Numbered from the stretch's first letter, positions 48,301-57,784 are shown. The stretch: DNA of 64,000 nucleotides from Liriodendron chinense (GCA_003013855.2 ML058447.1:806001-870000), one strand, 5' to 3'. Notes: a model not told the origin generated them from the letters alone. Made by a program: numbers and translations.

Positions 48301-49005
48301 CAGATAATTTATGGATTTATTACCTTTCTTAGATGTTGACGGTGATGGAGAGCACTCTGATACTCACCAGAAATAAGATTAATGGTCTCACGGCAATCAA
48401 AGTTTTCGATAGTGGTACCATGCATTGAACGGCTCGTGATCGACCGCATACTCGCCGATTTGCCACACGTGATTCAATCTCGATAAATTGTACTCCGGCG
48501 TGGATGTAAAATCAAGTCTCACGAACATGGTAAGGTGGCCGTCCGAGTAGCTGATGTTCCTTACCTCAAAATCCACTTCAATTGCCGACTGTTGTAACCG
48601 GCACCCATGCTTGGTGTCACTGGTGATGTTGAAAGGCAATAATTCAGCGGACCCGTTCGAATTTTTGAAGGCGATGAGGGCTCTGGTGCCCACCATTTCC
48701 GCTTGCTGGCCGGGATTTACACCCCACGCCACCCACCCGGAGTGGAATGGTGCACGGAAGAAGAAGTCGACGGTCCTCTTGGTCACATTATTAGTCCCAT
48801 TGTGGTAATTCCATCCAAATTCAGCTCCCAGAGCGTCCAATCTTCTGCATTGTGTGATTCTTCCGTCTCTCACGAAAGAAGTACCCTCGTCACCACACTC
48901 CATCGAATGGGCGTCGACAGATAGGCGGGAGAGGGATGATGATGATGCCGCAGAGAAGATGAGGATCACAAACACATGAAAAGAAGGCATGTTTGGGAAC
49001 TTCAT
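34546..49005 (-). CDS. Cytochrome b561 and DOMON domain-containing protein (CYBDOM type), with an apparent frameshift
   Basis: Membrane redox protein of the plant DOMON-b561 family, which is thought to move ascorbate-derived electrons across the plasma membrane. Exons (minus): 48368-49005 (signal peptide about residues 8-24, then DOMON), a tentative microexon 47581-47615, 44096-44350 and 34546-34809. DOMON shows MECGDEG, QCRRLDALGAEFGWNY, WVAWGVNP and AEMVGTRALIAF; Met104 is a likely haem ligand. The b561 part shows four candidate haem histidines in VHGVLNMIGWG, FHVPAQ, THKILG and YHHFLGY, and ends LKRRTGTDSAK. The total would be about 396 residues, the usual size. Problem: the frame reading NHVWQIGEYAVDHEP hits TGA, while the continuation HGTTIENFDCRETINLISG and its GTGAGT donor lie one base out of frame. 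The ATG at 49005 is chosen because the in-frame codon at 49014 is TTG. The last intron (34810-44095) is filled with transposons. Confidence 0.88.
35349..35774. mobile_element. Mutator-like MITE with exact 9-bp target duplication
   Basis: Ends GGACGCGGATTGCGTCCGAC and GGACGCAATCTGCGTCC. AGGGAAAAG is exact at 35340-35348 and 35775-35783. The interior is an imperfect palindrome (TTTATCTACACCATCTATCC and its inverse). It lies in the large intron of the DOMON-b561 gene. Confidence 0.9.
35835..36130. mobile_element. Half copy of the GGGCCCACC-core MITE
   Basis: The left-arm motifs ATATCCACATGGTCC, ATGAGGCAGATC and AGTGGACCACACCAC are present; the right arm is lost. Confidence 0.5.
36398..36496. 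mobile_element. 99-bp hAT-like MITE with exact 8-bp target duplication
   Basis: Ends TAGGGGTGGCAATGGGC and GCCGTTGACAGCCCTA, flanked by exact ATGATATG at 36390-36397 and 36497-36504. Confidence 0.85.
36882..37298. mobile_element. hAT-like MITE with exact 8-bp target duplication
   Basis: Ends TAGGGCTGTCAATGG and CCATTGACAGCCCTA, flanked by GTTTAAAC at 36874-36881 and 37299-37306. The interior is rich in CGGATCGGAT-type inverted motifs and holds a (GA)n run at 37051-37082. Confidence 0.92.
37307..38369. other. Intron 3 of the DOMON-b561 gene, unassigned part
   Basis: A 107-codon plus-strand ORF at 37728-38051 has no recognisable domain. It might be debris of a transposon gene (YHPSVYQGIKDLVRRKIEEE), but no family could be named. 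The rest is non-coding. Confidence 0.3.
38211..38290 (-). mobile_element. Truncated SINE with exact 19-bp target duplication
   Basis: A T-run followed by GTTAGTACACACACCCC matches the 3' part of the SINE at 33980. CAAGCTGCTATAGCCAGCA is exact at 38192-38210 and 38291-38309. Confidence 0.85.
38379..38592. mobile_element. Short Mutator-like MITE (214 bp)
   Basis: Ends GGGAGCAGATTAGGTACTTC and AGTACCTAATTCGCGTCC. The flanks CTCATGATA and CTCATGATG agree at 8 of 9 bases. The interior lacks the GGGCCCACC core of the longer copies and carries an inverted GTGGAGAGCA/TGCTCTCCAC. Confidence 0.7.
38975..39106. repeat. Two tandem copies of a 66-bp unit
   Basis: GGATGTTGGT(T/C)ACTTGTACA begins at 38975 and again at 39041; the two copies differ at only a few bases. 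Confidence 0.85.
40070..40450 (+). pseudogene. Copia gag fragment
   Basis: The reading frame contains LYNVLKKKTMNDTWAK, LYLKLQLFNLKMEEG and SYISNFNRLIYKLLDV, the pattern of the copia-type gag polypeptide (UBN2 family). It ends early in stops. Confidence 0.8.
40600..41225 (+). pseudogene. Copia zinc knuckle, protease and pre-integrase remnants
   Basis: Near 40608-40665 a CCHC-type knuckle is broken by a stop and a frameshift. At 40830-41050 the frame reads YKKYDSGSVFLDNYYACKV and VRRVPKLKKNLISLGALEA, as in copia protease/pre-integrase regions. A trailing pre-integrase piece (RRYDHLYKL) follows and then the 3' LTR, so the pol core is deleted. Confidence 0.75.
41431..42113. mobile_element. Solo LTR nested in the copia 3' LTR
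   Basis: A 683-bp insertion relative to the 5' LTR, starting TGTTAGTGCAC, with the exact 5-bp duplication ATGAG at 41426-41430 and 42114-42118. The interior has many ACCGGTC palindromes and a tail (CCTAATCACCCCCTATAAGA) typical of LTR 3' regions. Its terminal bases are not a clean TG...CA. Confidence 0.75.
42331..42367. repeat. (GA)n microsatellite within the copia 3' LTR
   Basis: About 18 GA units; the 5' LTR has only GGGAGAGAGAAAAG at the matching position. Confidence 0.9.
43110..43510. repeat. 251-bp-period tandem duplication
   Basis: TGCAAGAGTATAGA, GGTATAAACTTAGAGCTAGA and TTGGTTTGAAAGTTGGGTTC occur in the same order twice, offset by about 251 bp. The repeated block includes one end (TAGAGCTAGACA) of a probable hAT MITE whose other end is TGTCCAGCTCTA near 43700. 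Confidence 0.75.
44351..45019. other. Start of the intron 5' of the b561 core exon
   Basis: No coding sequence. An approximately 60-bp block (GAGGGAGATAAAAAAACC/AAGTATAAGAAACAATTGAA) is duplicated at about 44763-44815 and 44828-44880. AAATTTGGAATTCCTGTTTG is repeated near 44680-44720. Confidence 0.6.
45020..45566. mobile_element. Mutator-like MITE
   Basis: Ends GGAGAGCGGATTAGGTGAGA and GTCTCACTTATCCCGCTTTCC-like inverse; the internal halves are inverted. The flanks show no clear duplication. Confidence 0.7.
45740..46244. mobile_element. Mutator-like MITE
   Basis: Ends GGACGCCGATTTCCTGCG and CAGGAAATCTGCGTCC. The arms TAAATTGATCCCGTCCATAC and its inverse are imperfectly paired. Confidence 0.7.
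46255..46423. mobile_element. Internally deleted Mutator-like MITE (169 bp)
   Basis: Ends GGGCGCGGATTAGGTACTCC and GAAGTACCTAATCCACACCC, closely related to the 5473-5997 copy but with most of both arms missing. Confidence 0.65.
46432..46520 (-). mobile_element. SINE fragment
   Basis: In reverse orientation it reads AGCTCAAGTGGCAGACTG (A-box-like) and GGTATTGATTCCATC (B-box-like), then GGGGTGAGTGGGTGTACTAA, the tail shared with the SINEs at 33980 and 38211. Confidence 0.65.
46529..47583. mobile_element. Mutator-like MITE with another copy nested near its end
   Basis: The outer copy has inverted motifs AGCTTAGTGGGTGTTACCCC and GCTAACACCCACTAAG. A second copy (47058-47563, ends GGACGCGGATTGCC and AGGCAATACGCGTCC) sits inside its right terminus. 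The outer right end is approximate and touches the tentative microexon at 47581. Confidence 0.6.
47581..47615 (-). CDS. Tentative 35-nt microexon of the DOMON-b561 gene
   Basis: The DOMON exon ends in phase 1 and the b561 exon starts in phase 0, so an exon of length 3n+2 must lie between them. This segment has a TTACAG acceptor and a GTAATG donor, is 35 nt long, and reads ASASQRNATMSG directly into VHGVLN, a plausible linker. Against it, the donor lies at the edge of a repeat terminus (46529-47583), so the match could be chance. A different microexon within 44351-48367 cannot be excluded. Confidence 0.4.
47616..48367. other. Intron 1 of the DOMON-b561 gene
   Basis: No exon or clear transposon. 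It is AT-rich, with ordinary intron composition. Confidence 0.45.
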
Positions 49006-49014
49006 TGGCTCCAA

Positions 49015-49492
49015 TGTTCTTGATAGTGTTTTGCAAATATAAATGAATGAATTTAATTATATGTAGTTGGGTGGAGTAAAGAACACTCATTCAATGGCCG
49101 TTTTTTGTTATTCTCATGCATGTTTTTCCCTACTTTCAAGAGTAGAAAAGCATGGTTATAGCAATATTTTTAGTAGTTGTGAAGTTCTTCCTTTCTTGGT
49201 GATGAAGATTGTAATGATACGGCTACATTGAGATACTTGCATGATTGTACAATTCATGCCCACCTTTCTATTTTCTAAAAGAGATTGAAACTTCAAAATC
49301 TAACAATTCATGTGTTTTGGCACAAACAAGAATATATAGTTAGAAAAGGAGTTTATATTCACGTACACCTTTGTAACAATATACCCACAAATAGAAGAAA
49401 AAGGGTGTATTTATAAAAAAGGGTGGGGTGTACAGAGCTGAGGGAGTAACACAGTTACATGTATATAAATACGAGAGATTCATGCAAAAGAG
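49015..49492 (-). other. 5' flank of the DOMON-b561 gene
   Basis: Upstream of the ATG at 49005. The only TATA-like sequence is CATATAAT near 49060, a weak candidate. No repeat or ORF of note. Confidence 0.3.
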
Positions 49493-49501
49493 TAAAGAAA
49501 A

Positions 49502-49999
49502 GGACCAGGATTGCGTCTCGGTTCAGTCACGGGTTCTGTGGGGCCTACCGTGATGTATGTGTTTTATCCATGCTGTTCATCCATTTTTGAAGATCATTTT
49601 AGGTTATGAATCCAAAAATGCTGAAAATCCAAGAATCAAGTGGACCACACCACAGGAAGCAGATGATAGTGACGCCCATTGTTCAAACCTTTCCAAGACA
49701 TGTTTATTTGCTATCCAACCTGTTCATAAGGTCGCATAGACATGGAGAAAGGGAAAAAAACAAATTTCATCTTGATCCGAAACTTACGTAACCCCAAAAA
49801 AGTTTTTAATGGTGGGCGTTCAATCCCCATTGTGTGGTCCACTTAATCCTAGATCGGCCTCGTTTTTTGGTTAATTCTCTAAAATGATCTGAAAAAATGA
49901 ATGAACGGCGCTGATAAAACCCACACATCACGATGGGCTCCACGGAGCCCCTCTTTGGACCGAATCCGTTCATGCGGGTGCAGTACGCAATCCGCTTCC
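49502..49999. mobile_element. Mutator-like MITE with near-exact 9-bp target duplication
   Basis: Ends GGACCAGGATTGCGT and ACGCAATCCGCTTCC. The flanks TAAAGAAAA (49493-49501) and GAAAGAAAA (50000-50008) agree at 8 of 9 bases. Confidence 0.8.
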
Positions 50000-50579
50000 G
50001 AAAGAAAAAGGAGGACCCATGAAAGAGATATACTCGGGTTCTGCCATAGCGCTATAAACTATAATGCTTAATCCACTGATCTAAAGCTGTTCATTAGTAC
50101 CAACGCATATCTCTTAGGTTACCGTGCAAACATCACACCGATCTGACGAACGTACATTAACCATTTGATCAATGACATTTGATATGAACGGTCAAGATTG
50201 TTCATGCAAAATAGCTCCAATCAATAATGTACTCGCCCTGCTGTAAAAATAATCTATATCCACTAATAAATAATAAAAATACAATCAAGGCCCACCCATG
50301 AGTGAATTGGGCTGATCTTTGCATAAGGTGATCCCTATCGTGCATTTAAACTATTGGACGGGTTAGATATTGCATCAAGTAGGTCCTAGTTTCCTCCCCG
50401 ATATTGCATCTTAACCGTCCACGTTTCGTGTTATATGCCACACCGGCCATTAAATGAAAATCTTATTGAAAAACTGATTTTTTTACTAAGCATGGAAATT
50501 GAAAAGTAACTTTCCTAATGGGTCATATGCATCAGGATCATCAATGAAGTATGAATTAAAGAGCATTGCTTCCATATAG

Positions 50580-51117
50580 GGAAGCGGATTGCGTAGTGAG
50601 TAACTCCGCACGCTTGGATTGCGGAGTAAACTCTGTGGGGTCCACCGTGATTTAAGTATTTTATCCACTCCGTCCATCCATCTTAACAGAAAATTTTAGG
50701 TATGGTGCCAAGAAACGAAGCATATCAAAATCTAAAGTGGACCACACCATAGGAAAAGTGTTAACTGAATGTCTACCATTGAAAAATTCTCAGAGGGGAC
50801 ACAAGTTTTGGATCAAGCTGATATTTGTGTTTTCCCTTCATCCATATCCATGTGATCTTCTGAACAGGTTGGATGACAAATAAACATCACTGTGGGGCCT
50901 GGGAAGGATTCAACGGTGGAAATCATTATTCCCGTTGTTTCCCGTGGCATGATCCACTTGAGATTTGGATATGCTTAAATTTTGGGCTCAACCCCTAAAA
51001 TGAGCTGGAAAAACATATGGACGGAATAGATAAATCACATAAATTCTAGGTGGGCCCAACAGAGTTTACTCCGCACGATAAGAGGGTGCGGATTTACTCC
51101 GCACGCAATCCGATTCC
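50580..51117. mobile_element. Mutator-like MITE with exact 9-bp target duplication
   Basis: Ends GGAAGCGGATTGCG and CGCAATCCGATTCC, with TCCATATAG exact at 50571-50579 and 51118-51126. GAGTAAACTCTGTGGGG and its inverse mark the arms. Confidence 0.9.
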
Positions 51118-51406
51118 TCCATATAGTACCAGTGAGAAGATGAACCGTTCGGATCAATCTAGGATGCTGTGGAAACATGCTACGGTACGAATTGTGATCG
51201 GGTACACCGTACCCTATCAAATACTCTCTTAAAGTGGGACTGTATTATTCTATCTGTGCAGGACATCGAGATTCTAAACCGAATTTTTTAGTAAGAGAAA
51301 TGATCAAGTCTGAAAAGTGCATGGAAACCTTCCCATCTACGCGTATTTGGATTCGTTGGCATTCTTAATCGGACTGTCCTTTAGGCCCAGTCATCTCTTC
51401 TCCTGC

Positions 51407-51947
51407 GGACGCGGATTAGCTACTGAACTTGACAGTAGCCAGACTCGCTACTGAAGTGACGTCACCACGTTCTGTGGGCCCACCATGATGTATGTGTTGT
51501 ATCCACACCGTCCATCCATTTGGATAGATCATTTTAGGGCATGAGCCAAAGAACGAGGCAGATCCAAAGTTCAAATGGACCCCACCACAGAAAACAAGTG
51601 GGGACTGTGATGCCTACCGTTGAAACCTCCCTAGGGCCCACCATGATGTTTATTTGAGATACAACCTATTTATAAGTTAAAACAGACAAGGAATAAAATA
51701 AAACACAAATATAAGCTTGATTGAAAACTTTTGTGGCCCAAAGAAATTTTTAATGGTAGGCCTTCAATCCCCACTGTTTTCTGTGATGGGTCCACTTGAA
51801 CTTTGGATCTGCCTCATTCTTTGGCTCAAGCCCCAAAATGATATCTCCAAATGGATGGACGGTGTGGATACAACACATACCCAGAGAACGTGGTGACGTC
51901 ACTTCAGTAGCTAGTCTGGCGACTGTTTCAGTAGCTAGTCCGCGTCC
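51407..51947. mobile_element. Mutator-like MITE, best-preserved hairpin
   Basis: Ends GGACGCGGATTAGCTACTGA and TCAGTAGCTAGTCCGCGTCC. The arms pair over most of their length, for example AGTGACGTCACCACGTTCTG with its inverse. The flanks TTCTCCTGC and TTCTCCCAT are similar but not identical. Confidence 0.82.
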
Positions 51948-52837
51948 TTCTCCCATGCAAAAGTCACTGCAATCTGATGTCTTCAGGCATCTATAATTGG
52001 ACTTATCCTCTATGAATGATCTTGATCATCTAAAGCATATACATCACGGTGGGGCCCACAGATTCCTGACATGACCGTCCCTCTCTAGCTTGGTCCTAGT
52101 GTGGGGGTAGTACCCCATTGCGTACCATCCGTACGTGTATGCTCAAGCCTCCATTCTGCATCAGCGGGGTGATGGTTACTGAACCGTTGATATACTGGAC
52201 CTCGCCTTGGATGGACTGTGCCCCCAAAAATCTCCTATATTAGATCCGGTGTTACCGAAATAGACAGTTTGATAAAATTTCTGCAGTGGCCCACACTCAA
52301 CATAAAAGATAGGTGCAAGATCTTCCTATCAGGGAATTCTTATATACAGCTTGGTTCAATTGTAGAGGGCCTATCAGATGCATAAATGAAAAAGAATACA
52401 TGGATCGGATGATCCTGAAAGTTTGATTGGATGTTATCAAATGAATATCTACCTTGAAAATAATCAATCGTCCAAACTTAACTAACAGATGATAATTATT
52501 TGGAGATTTGGATCGTCCAAACAATTCATGTTTTTTTTTACCACACTATTTGACGATCTAGATTGAGGAAAACATATGCCACACACACCGTCGATGTGTG
52601 CATGAATACCGATGGAAATACACATCCAAACTGTCATTTGTCCTCTCCTTTCTCTTTTAATAAGGTAAAGAAAAAAGACGAAACAAAGGTTACTCGTGTT
52701 TCACGTAGCTCCCAGGGCCTTGTAGGATTTTCCTGGGAAATGGAAATATCTTGAAACAAATCATTATTACTTTTTTACCTTGATTGAATTTCGGTGTAAT
52801 TCTTACTGTGTAAATCAGTCCAAAAGAAGTAGTTTAA
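51948..52837. other. Intergenic, no gene seen
   Basis: Non-coding; short stretches of GGGCCCACAG-type MITE debris near 52050. Confidence 0.45.
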
Positions 52838-53135
52838 AATTATGAGCCCCACCATGATATATATGATATATCCACTCCGTTCATTAGTTTTACTTGAATA
52901 TTTTAAGATATGAACAAAAAAAATGAGGCTGATCCAACATTCAAGTGGCCCACACCATAGGAAACGGTGGCAATAAGAAGTTTTTAACGATAAGTGTTGG
53001 ATTTCCTTTTTCCTGAGGTGTGGTCCACTTGAGCATTGGATTTGCTTCATTTTTTGGTCCATGCCCTGTGTTTGTTTGCCAAAAAATATGAATGGTGTGA
53101 ATAAGCCACATACATAACGGTGGGCCCTACCTATA
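52838..53135. mobile_element. Short GGGCCCACC-core MITE
   Basis: About 300 bp with inverted arms (CCACCATGATATATATGATA ... CATACATAACGGTGGGCCC) but without the GGACGCGGATT termini; the central part is deleted. Confidence 0.55.
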
Positions 53136-53194
53136 TTTCACATTCTCTTCGATTTTAGCAATGCAAAAGTAGGCAGTCAAATCATACATGGGTA

Positions 53195-53705
53195 ACTAGG
53201 GATATAAATGGGTCAGCGGACCCGATGGAGTACCCAGACCCAACCCATTTAAACCCGCCCTAGACCTGACCCATTTGTTAAATGGTACGGGTCTGGGTCC
53301 AGTAACAGACCCATTTGCAAAACGGGTCTGGGTCTGGTTTCCTGTATATTAGGCCCGACCCAACCTGAACCAAACCCATTTAGTAATTGGGTCGGTCTAT
53401 GTTTCAAGAGACCTGTCCAGCCCAAACCCTGTCCAGACCTGATTTTAAACCTTGTAAAAATGCTTGCATGCTAAATCCAGACCTAGACCCGTTAGACCCG
53501 ACTCATTTATAAATGGGTTTGGGTGGATCTCTTTCTATCAGACCTAGACCCAGACCCAAACCCATTTATAAATGGGTTTGATGGGTTGACTTGAACCCAA
53601 CTCGAACCTGCCCATTTAGTAAAAGGGTTTGGGTCTAAAATTTGGACCCAAACACATTTATTAAATAGGCGGGTCTCGGAACCCTACCATTTACAGCCGT
53701 ATAGC
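53195..53705. mobile_element. hAT-like MITE rich in GGGTCTGGGTC motifs
   Basis: Runs of GACCCAACCCATTTA and its inverse (AAATGGGTTTGGGT) repeat across 500 bp. The ends ATAAATGGGTC and CCATTTACAGCC resemble other GGGCTGTCAATGG elements. No target duplication was read. Confidence 0.5.
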
Positions 53706-53853
53706 TAATCATTATATATTTACATTGCATTTTTTCTAAGAATTGTAAAATCAAACTGGAAAACAGCCGCATGGCTAATCAGAAAATAATCATTATACAT
53801 TTATATTGCATTTTTCTGAGAATTGTAAAATCAAACTGGAAAGGGAGTTGCAT

Positions 53854-54240
53854 GATACTCAGGCAGCGCTTGATACGGTGGCACTCATAAATTGTACACA
53901 TGGCAGCATTGGATAAAATTAAACCAGCTAAATGGAGCAACTCACTGTCCTGAAAGTTAACAGTCACAAAAACAAACTGTTTGAACCATGTTAAACTGTC
54001 AATCGTGGACACTTATTTTTTGAAGTGGGACCATTGGATACTTTCACTTTCAACCGTCCAATAAATGTCCACCAATCTGACAGTCAAATAATCAAATAAG
54101 GGTGACTATTGGTTTGCAATACATCTAAACTGGGAACCATAATTTGACTGTTTAATTTTATTTACTTGCATGCTCAGCATGCAACTTGTAAATAATTGCT
54201 AAGTGACTGCATATCATCCATTGCACTCTGCCGGAGTATC
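53854..54240. mobile_element. GATACTCTGG-family MITE
   Basis: Ends GATACTCAGG and CCGGAGTATC, with inner motifs CTTGATACGGTGGCACTC and GCATATCATCCATTGCAC. Confidence 0.7.
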
Positions 54241-56344
54241 GAAAATTTTCTTTTTCCCAGATGTCTTTCTTAGGTACAGAAAAGAATTCCATGCGTTGCT
54301 TGAAAAAGCACGCGCATTTGATATATTGTAAGGTCCTGATCCAACGGAACCTGAAGGGTGTCATAATACGCCAGTTTGTATGTATAGAGCCCATGGTTCG
54401 GATATCCACACCGTTGATCTTAAGGAAAACTCAATGGATCTATAGTTCCTAAAAGAATATTACAGATTACGTGATTCCAACCCTTAGATTAGCGGCTGAA
54501 AAATAAATGGTTAGAAATGAAATACACTAATGGTTTGAAATAACAGCCATGGTTAAGATGAATAGGATCATCCAATGTGGAAAATTTTACTGCTCTGTCC
54601 CATTCATGGTGAGTCCCATGACATCAAGGGTCTGGATTAACTAAAATCAGTCCCAAATTCTACAAAACACGTAGGGCACTATTCATGATTGGATGCATAC
54701 GACCATGGTTAAAAGGAAACTGCCCTAAAATGATCTTCACAGACAGATGGACAGCGTGGAAACATAATACATACATCAAGGTGGGCCCCACGGTAACCCC
54801 GCATTGAGGGGCCGCACCCTCTTGGTTGAGGCCGGGGTCTCACCTAGTCCCCTCTCGGTAAAAGGGTTAAAAGAACCGGTGACTCGGACCAACTCGTTAG
54901 GTCCCGAGTCGAGTCGTACATGCCAATAGGTAGCATATCTGCTCGAACCGGCTTTCTAGTTCCTGTGCGTTTGCTCAGGTCACATCGGCTTTCTGGGTCC
55001 GTATCCAATGAAAACGTTCCTGGACAAGCTTCATTTAAAAATCGACACGTGGAGCCCACCATCACGTTTTAATGACATCCAATCAATTCATCATGTGCTT
55101 TTCGTGATGTTCTCTTTGGATCCAAAAAAAATCAGGCTGGTGCAAAACTCAGGTGGGCCAATCCATGTAAAACCATACCTAAAACCACTGAAATCACATG
55201 TTATGGCCGTCCGCCTCATCTTTGGAATAGCCTGATTTTTTTGGTTGTCCATTCATTCTGGTTTTGATTCATCTTGGCATATAAAATGCACAATGGGGGT
55301 GGGGCACGCATACAATCTATGGGGCCCACCATGAGAACATGTACGTTTCAGATCATCAGACCATCTGAGCACGTGGGCCCACTGTTCGAGGAGGCAAAAC
55401 GAACTCCATCCACTTTTCTCCTTTTACTTTTTAATGTTCTGTCTACCGTGTTAAGAACGATGAAAGCTGTACAATGGAGCGCAAGCAATGAGCCTGCTTT
55501 ACAGCTGATCTGTACAATGGACCACATTCCATCAGACATTCTACTTTATCTTTTTCTTTCTTCTTCATCGTAGTTGTCATATGAGGAACCTGAACCCGGC
55601 TCTTCCCTCTAGAGAGGACACGTAGAAGCCATCTCGATTCTCGAGCATCATCTCATGACTTTCTCTTTTAATGGCCCATGTTGGCAAAGTGAAGGCTCGT
55701 CCATCAAATAAAGAAGGCCCACCCTGATTGGCTTCCTGGATTAGGAAACGTGCTTGATACGTGACACGTGGAAACAAGCACCAAATGCATGTTTGGTGCT
55801 CCTATGGCTAGGATAGTCCGTTTTGCGTGATTTTTCAACCGAGCCACAACAATATGTAGGGTCCATTAGATGGGTGGCTTGGATCCACCTAGCTATCCAA
55901 TGCAAGATCATGAGTTTTTTGCTTGGCAAAACTAAAGACGGACAATTTCTTGAGTGGGGAACAAGTAATACCGTCGATAATAAAAGTTGGAAGGATTCCC
56001 TCCGTAGGATTCGTTGGTGGGGTTGGAAAGTTTGGGCTTTTTAATGCATTAGCCCCTAAGTGTGTTTATTTTTATTAAAAGTCCAATTTCTCGTGGCCTC
56101 TTTTCAATTTGGCCTTTTGACGAGAAATTGAAAATAGTTCGGTCGAGAGTACCCCTCTGACTGACTGCTCTGCGTACGAAAGCCTTACAGATGAAGGCTT
56201 TAAGGGCCAAATGAAATGAGAATGTAGGGCCCATGAAATTAGTAATTGTGGACATCGGTTGGACAATCTGATCCGTTCACATTAAAAGAAGCATTTCTAA
56301 ATACATAAGAGGTATTTGATTTCATATCCAACAGAGGCCTTGTG
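54241..56344. other. Intergenic, MITE halves only
   Basis: 54735-54870 is one half of a Mutator-like MITE ending GGGTCTCACCTAGTCCCCTC. The rest shows scattered GGGCCCACCATGA pieces (for example 55320-55380). No gene was seen on either strand. Confidence 0.45.
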
Positions 56345-56480
56345 GGCCCAATTATTTCTATGGTGTGGCCCACCTGGGATCTGGGTCTAGGTCTAAAATG
56401 AGGCCCATGGCCTAGAGTGATCTAGTAAAAAGGATGAACGGCATAGATTAAATACATACATCATAGTGAGTCCCATGAGT
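56345..56480. mobile_element. Half copy of the GGGCCCACC-core MITE
   Basis: Right-arm motifs TGGTGTGGCCCACC and ATACATACATCATAGTGAGTCC are present without the left arm. Confidence 0.45.
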
Positions 56481-56691
56481 GGGACCCTATTCATGCCCAA
56501 AAAGGGGCTTCCGCCTTCACGGACGTTGGACAGCCTAGCAACCTTCCTCTTTACTTTATTTCTCTTTCTTTTTTCTTACAATTTTTTTTTTTTTGTTTTC
56601 TTTTTCATACAGGTGGCGTCATGTGTGGACGATCCACTTCATCCATCAGGTTGACCAACCTATGGTAGGCCCAATGAGTCCTATTTTGGAT

Positions 56692-57367
56692 AGGGGAGGA
56701 TTCAATAGTGCTCAAGAAGATTCTCGAGTGCTTAGTGGGATTCTAGAGTGCTCAGTGGGATTCAATAATGCTTATGAGAATTCAATAGTGCTTAGGAGGA
56801 TTCTAGAGTGGTCGGTGAGATTCCAGAGTGGTTAGGGGGATTCCATAGTGCTCAGTAGGATTCTAGAGTTCTCAGGAGGATTTCATAGTACTTAGGGAGA
56901 TTCCATATTGCTTAGTGGGATTCCAGAGTGCTCGGGAGGATTCCATGTGCTCAGGGGGATTTTATAGTGCTCAAGGGGATTCCATAGTGCTCAATGGGAT
57001 TTCAGAGTGATCAGGGGGATTCCATGGTGCTCAGGGGGATTCCATAGTGCTCAATGGGATTTCAGAGTGATCAGGGGGATTCCATGGTGCTCAGTGAGAT
57101 TCAATAGTGCTCGGGAGGATTCAATAGTGCTCAGGAGGATTCCAGAGTGGTCAGTGGGATTCTATAGTAGGTCAGTGGGATTCCAGAGTTATCAGAAGGA
57201 TTTCATAATACTCAGGGGGATTCCATATTGCTCAGTGGGATTTCAGAGTGCTCAGGAGGATTTCAAGTGCTTGGGGGGATTCCATAGTACTCAGGGGGAT
57301 TCTAGAGTGCTAAGTGGGATTCTAGAGTGCTCAGTGGGATTCCAAAGTGCTCAGTAGGATTCCAGAG
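56692..57367. repeat. 21-bp minisatellite, about 32 copies
   Basis: Tandem variants of GGATTCCATAGTGCTCAGGG / GGATTCCAGAGTGCTCAGTG fill the interval. Because the unit is mostly 21 bp, long open frames appear by chance (for example plus strand 57007-57357); these are not treated as genes. Confidence 0.92.
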
Positions 57368-57456
57368 AAAGAATATAGCAAGGAGGAAGCAGAGAAACTT
57401 GTGTTGTTGCTTTGTTGACATGATGCTGATGTTGATGATGCCAGGCCTCCTGCGTC

Positions 57457-57784
57457 TTAACAGTTTGCCGGACTTCCCTTAAGGAGAACGTCCACCTTGG
57501 TGTACTCTTCTCTCTCATGCCAGATCTCCTTGAGAATCGCGGCCATGTCCTTCACCATTGGCCTTTCATCAGGGTGGGGTTGACACAAAGGAAAGCTACA
57601 CCCAATGCCTGAAGCATCTCCTCCACTTCTGAATCGAGGCTGCCATGTAAGCTCGGATCAAGGACCTTAATGCATCCTTTCCTATGCCTCACCCAGTCCA
57701 CGATATGTAGCCCATCAGAGATTGTTAGATCGATTGTTTGATTCCTTATTAAAACTTCCAAGACGACAACACCATAGCTGTAGA
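57457..57784 (-). pseudogene. LRR receptor-like kinase C-terminal fragment (RGI/RCH-like), frameshifted
   Basis: The minus strand reads IYSYGVVVLEVL, then DGLHIVDWVRHRKG, VLDPSLHG and EEMLQALGVAFLCVNP. These match kinase subdomains IX-XI of LRR receptor kinases of the RGI/RCH group. After VNPT a one-base loss (near 57568-57575) shifts the frame; the next frame resumes DERPMVKDMAAILKEI and runs through EREEYTKVD to a TAA at 57457. The 5' side is cut off at about 57785, where half of a Mutator-like MITE begins. No LRR, membrane or catalytic-loop sequence is present, so this is a dead fragment. Confidence 0.85.

Noticed and set aside
57007..57357. 116-codon plus-strand ORF
   Set aside because: It is a read-through of the 21-bp minisatellite; the peptide is purely periodic.
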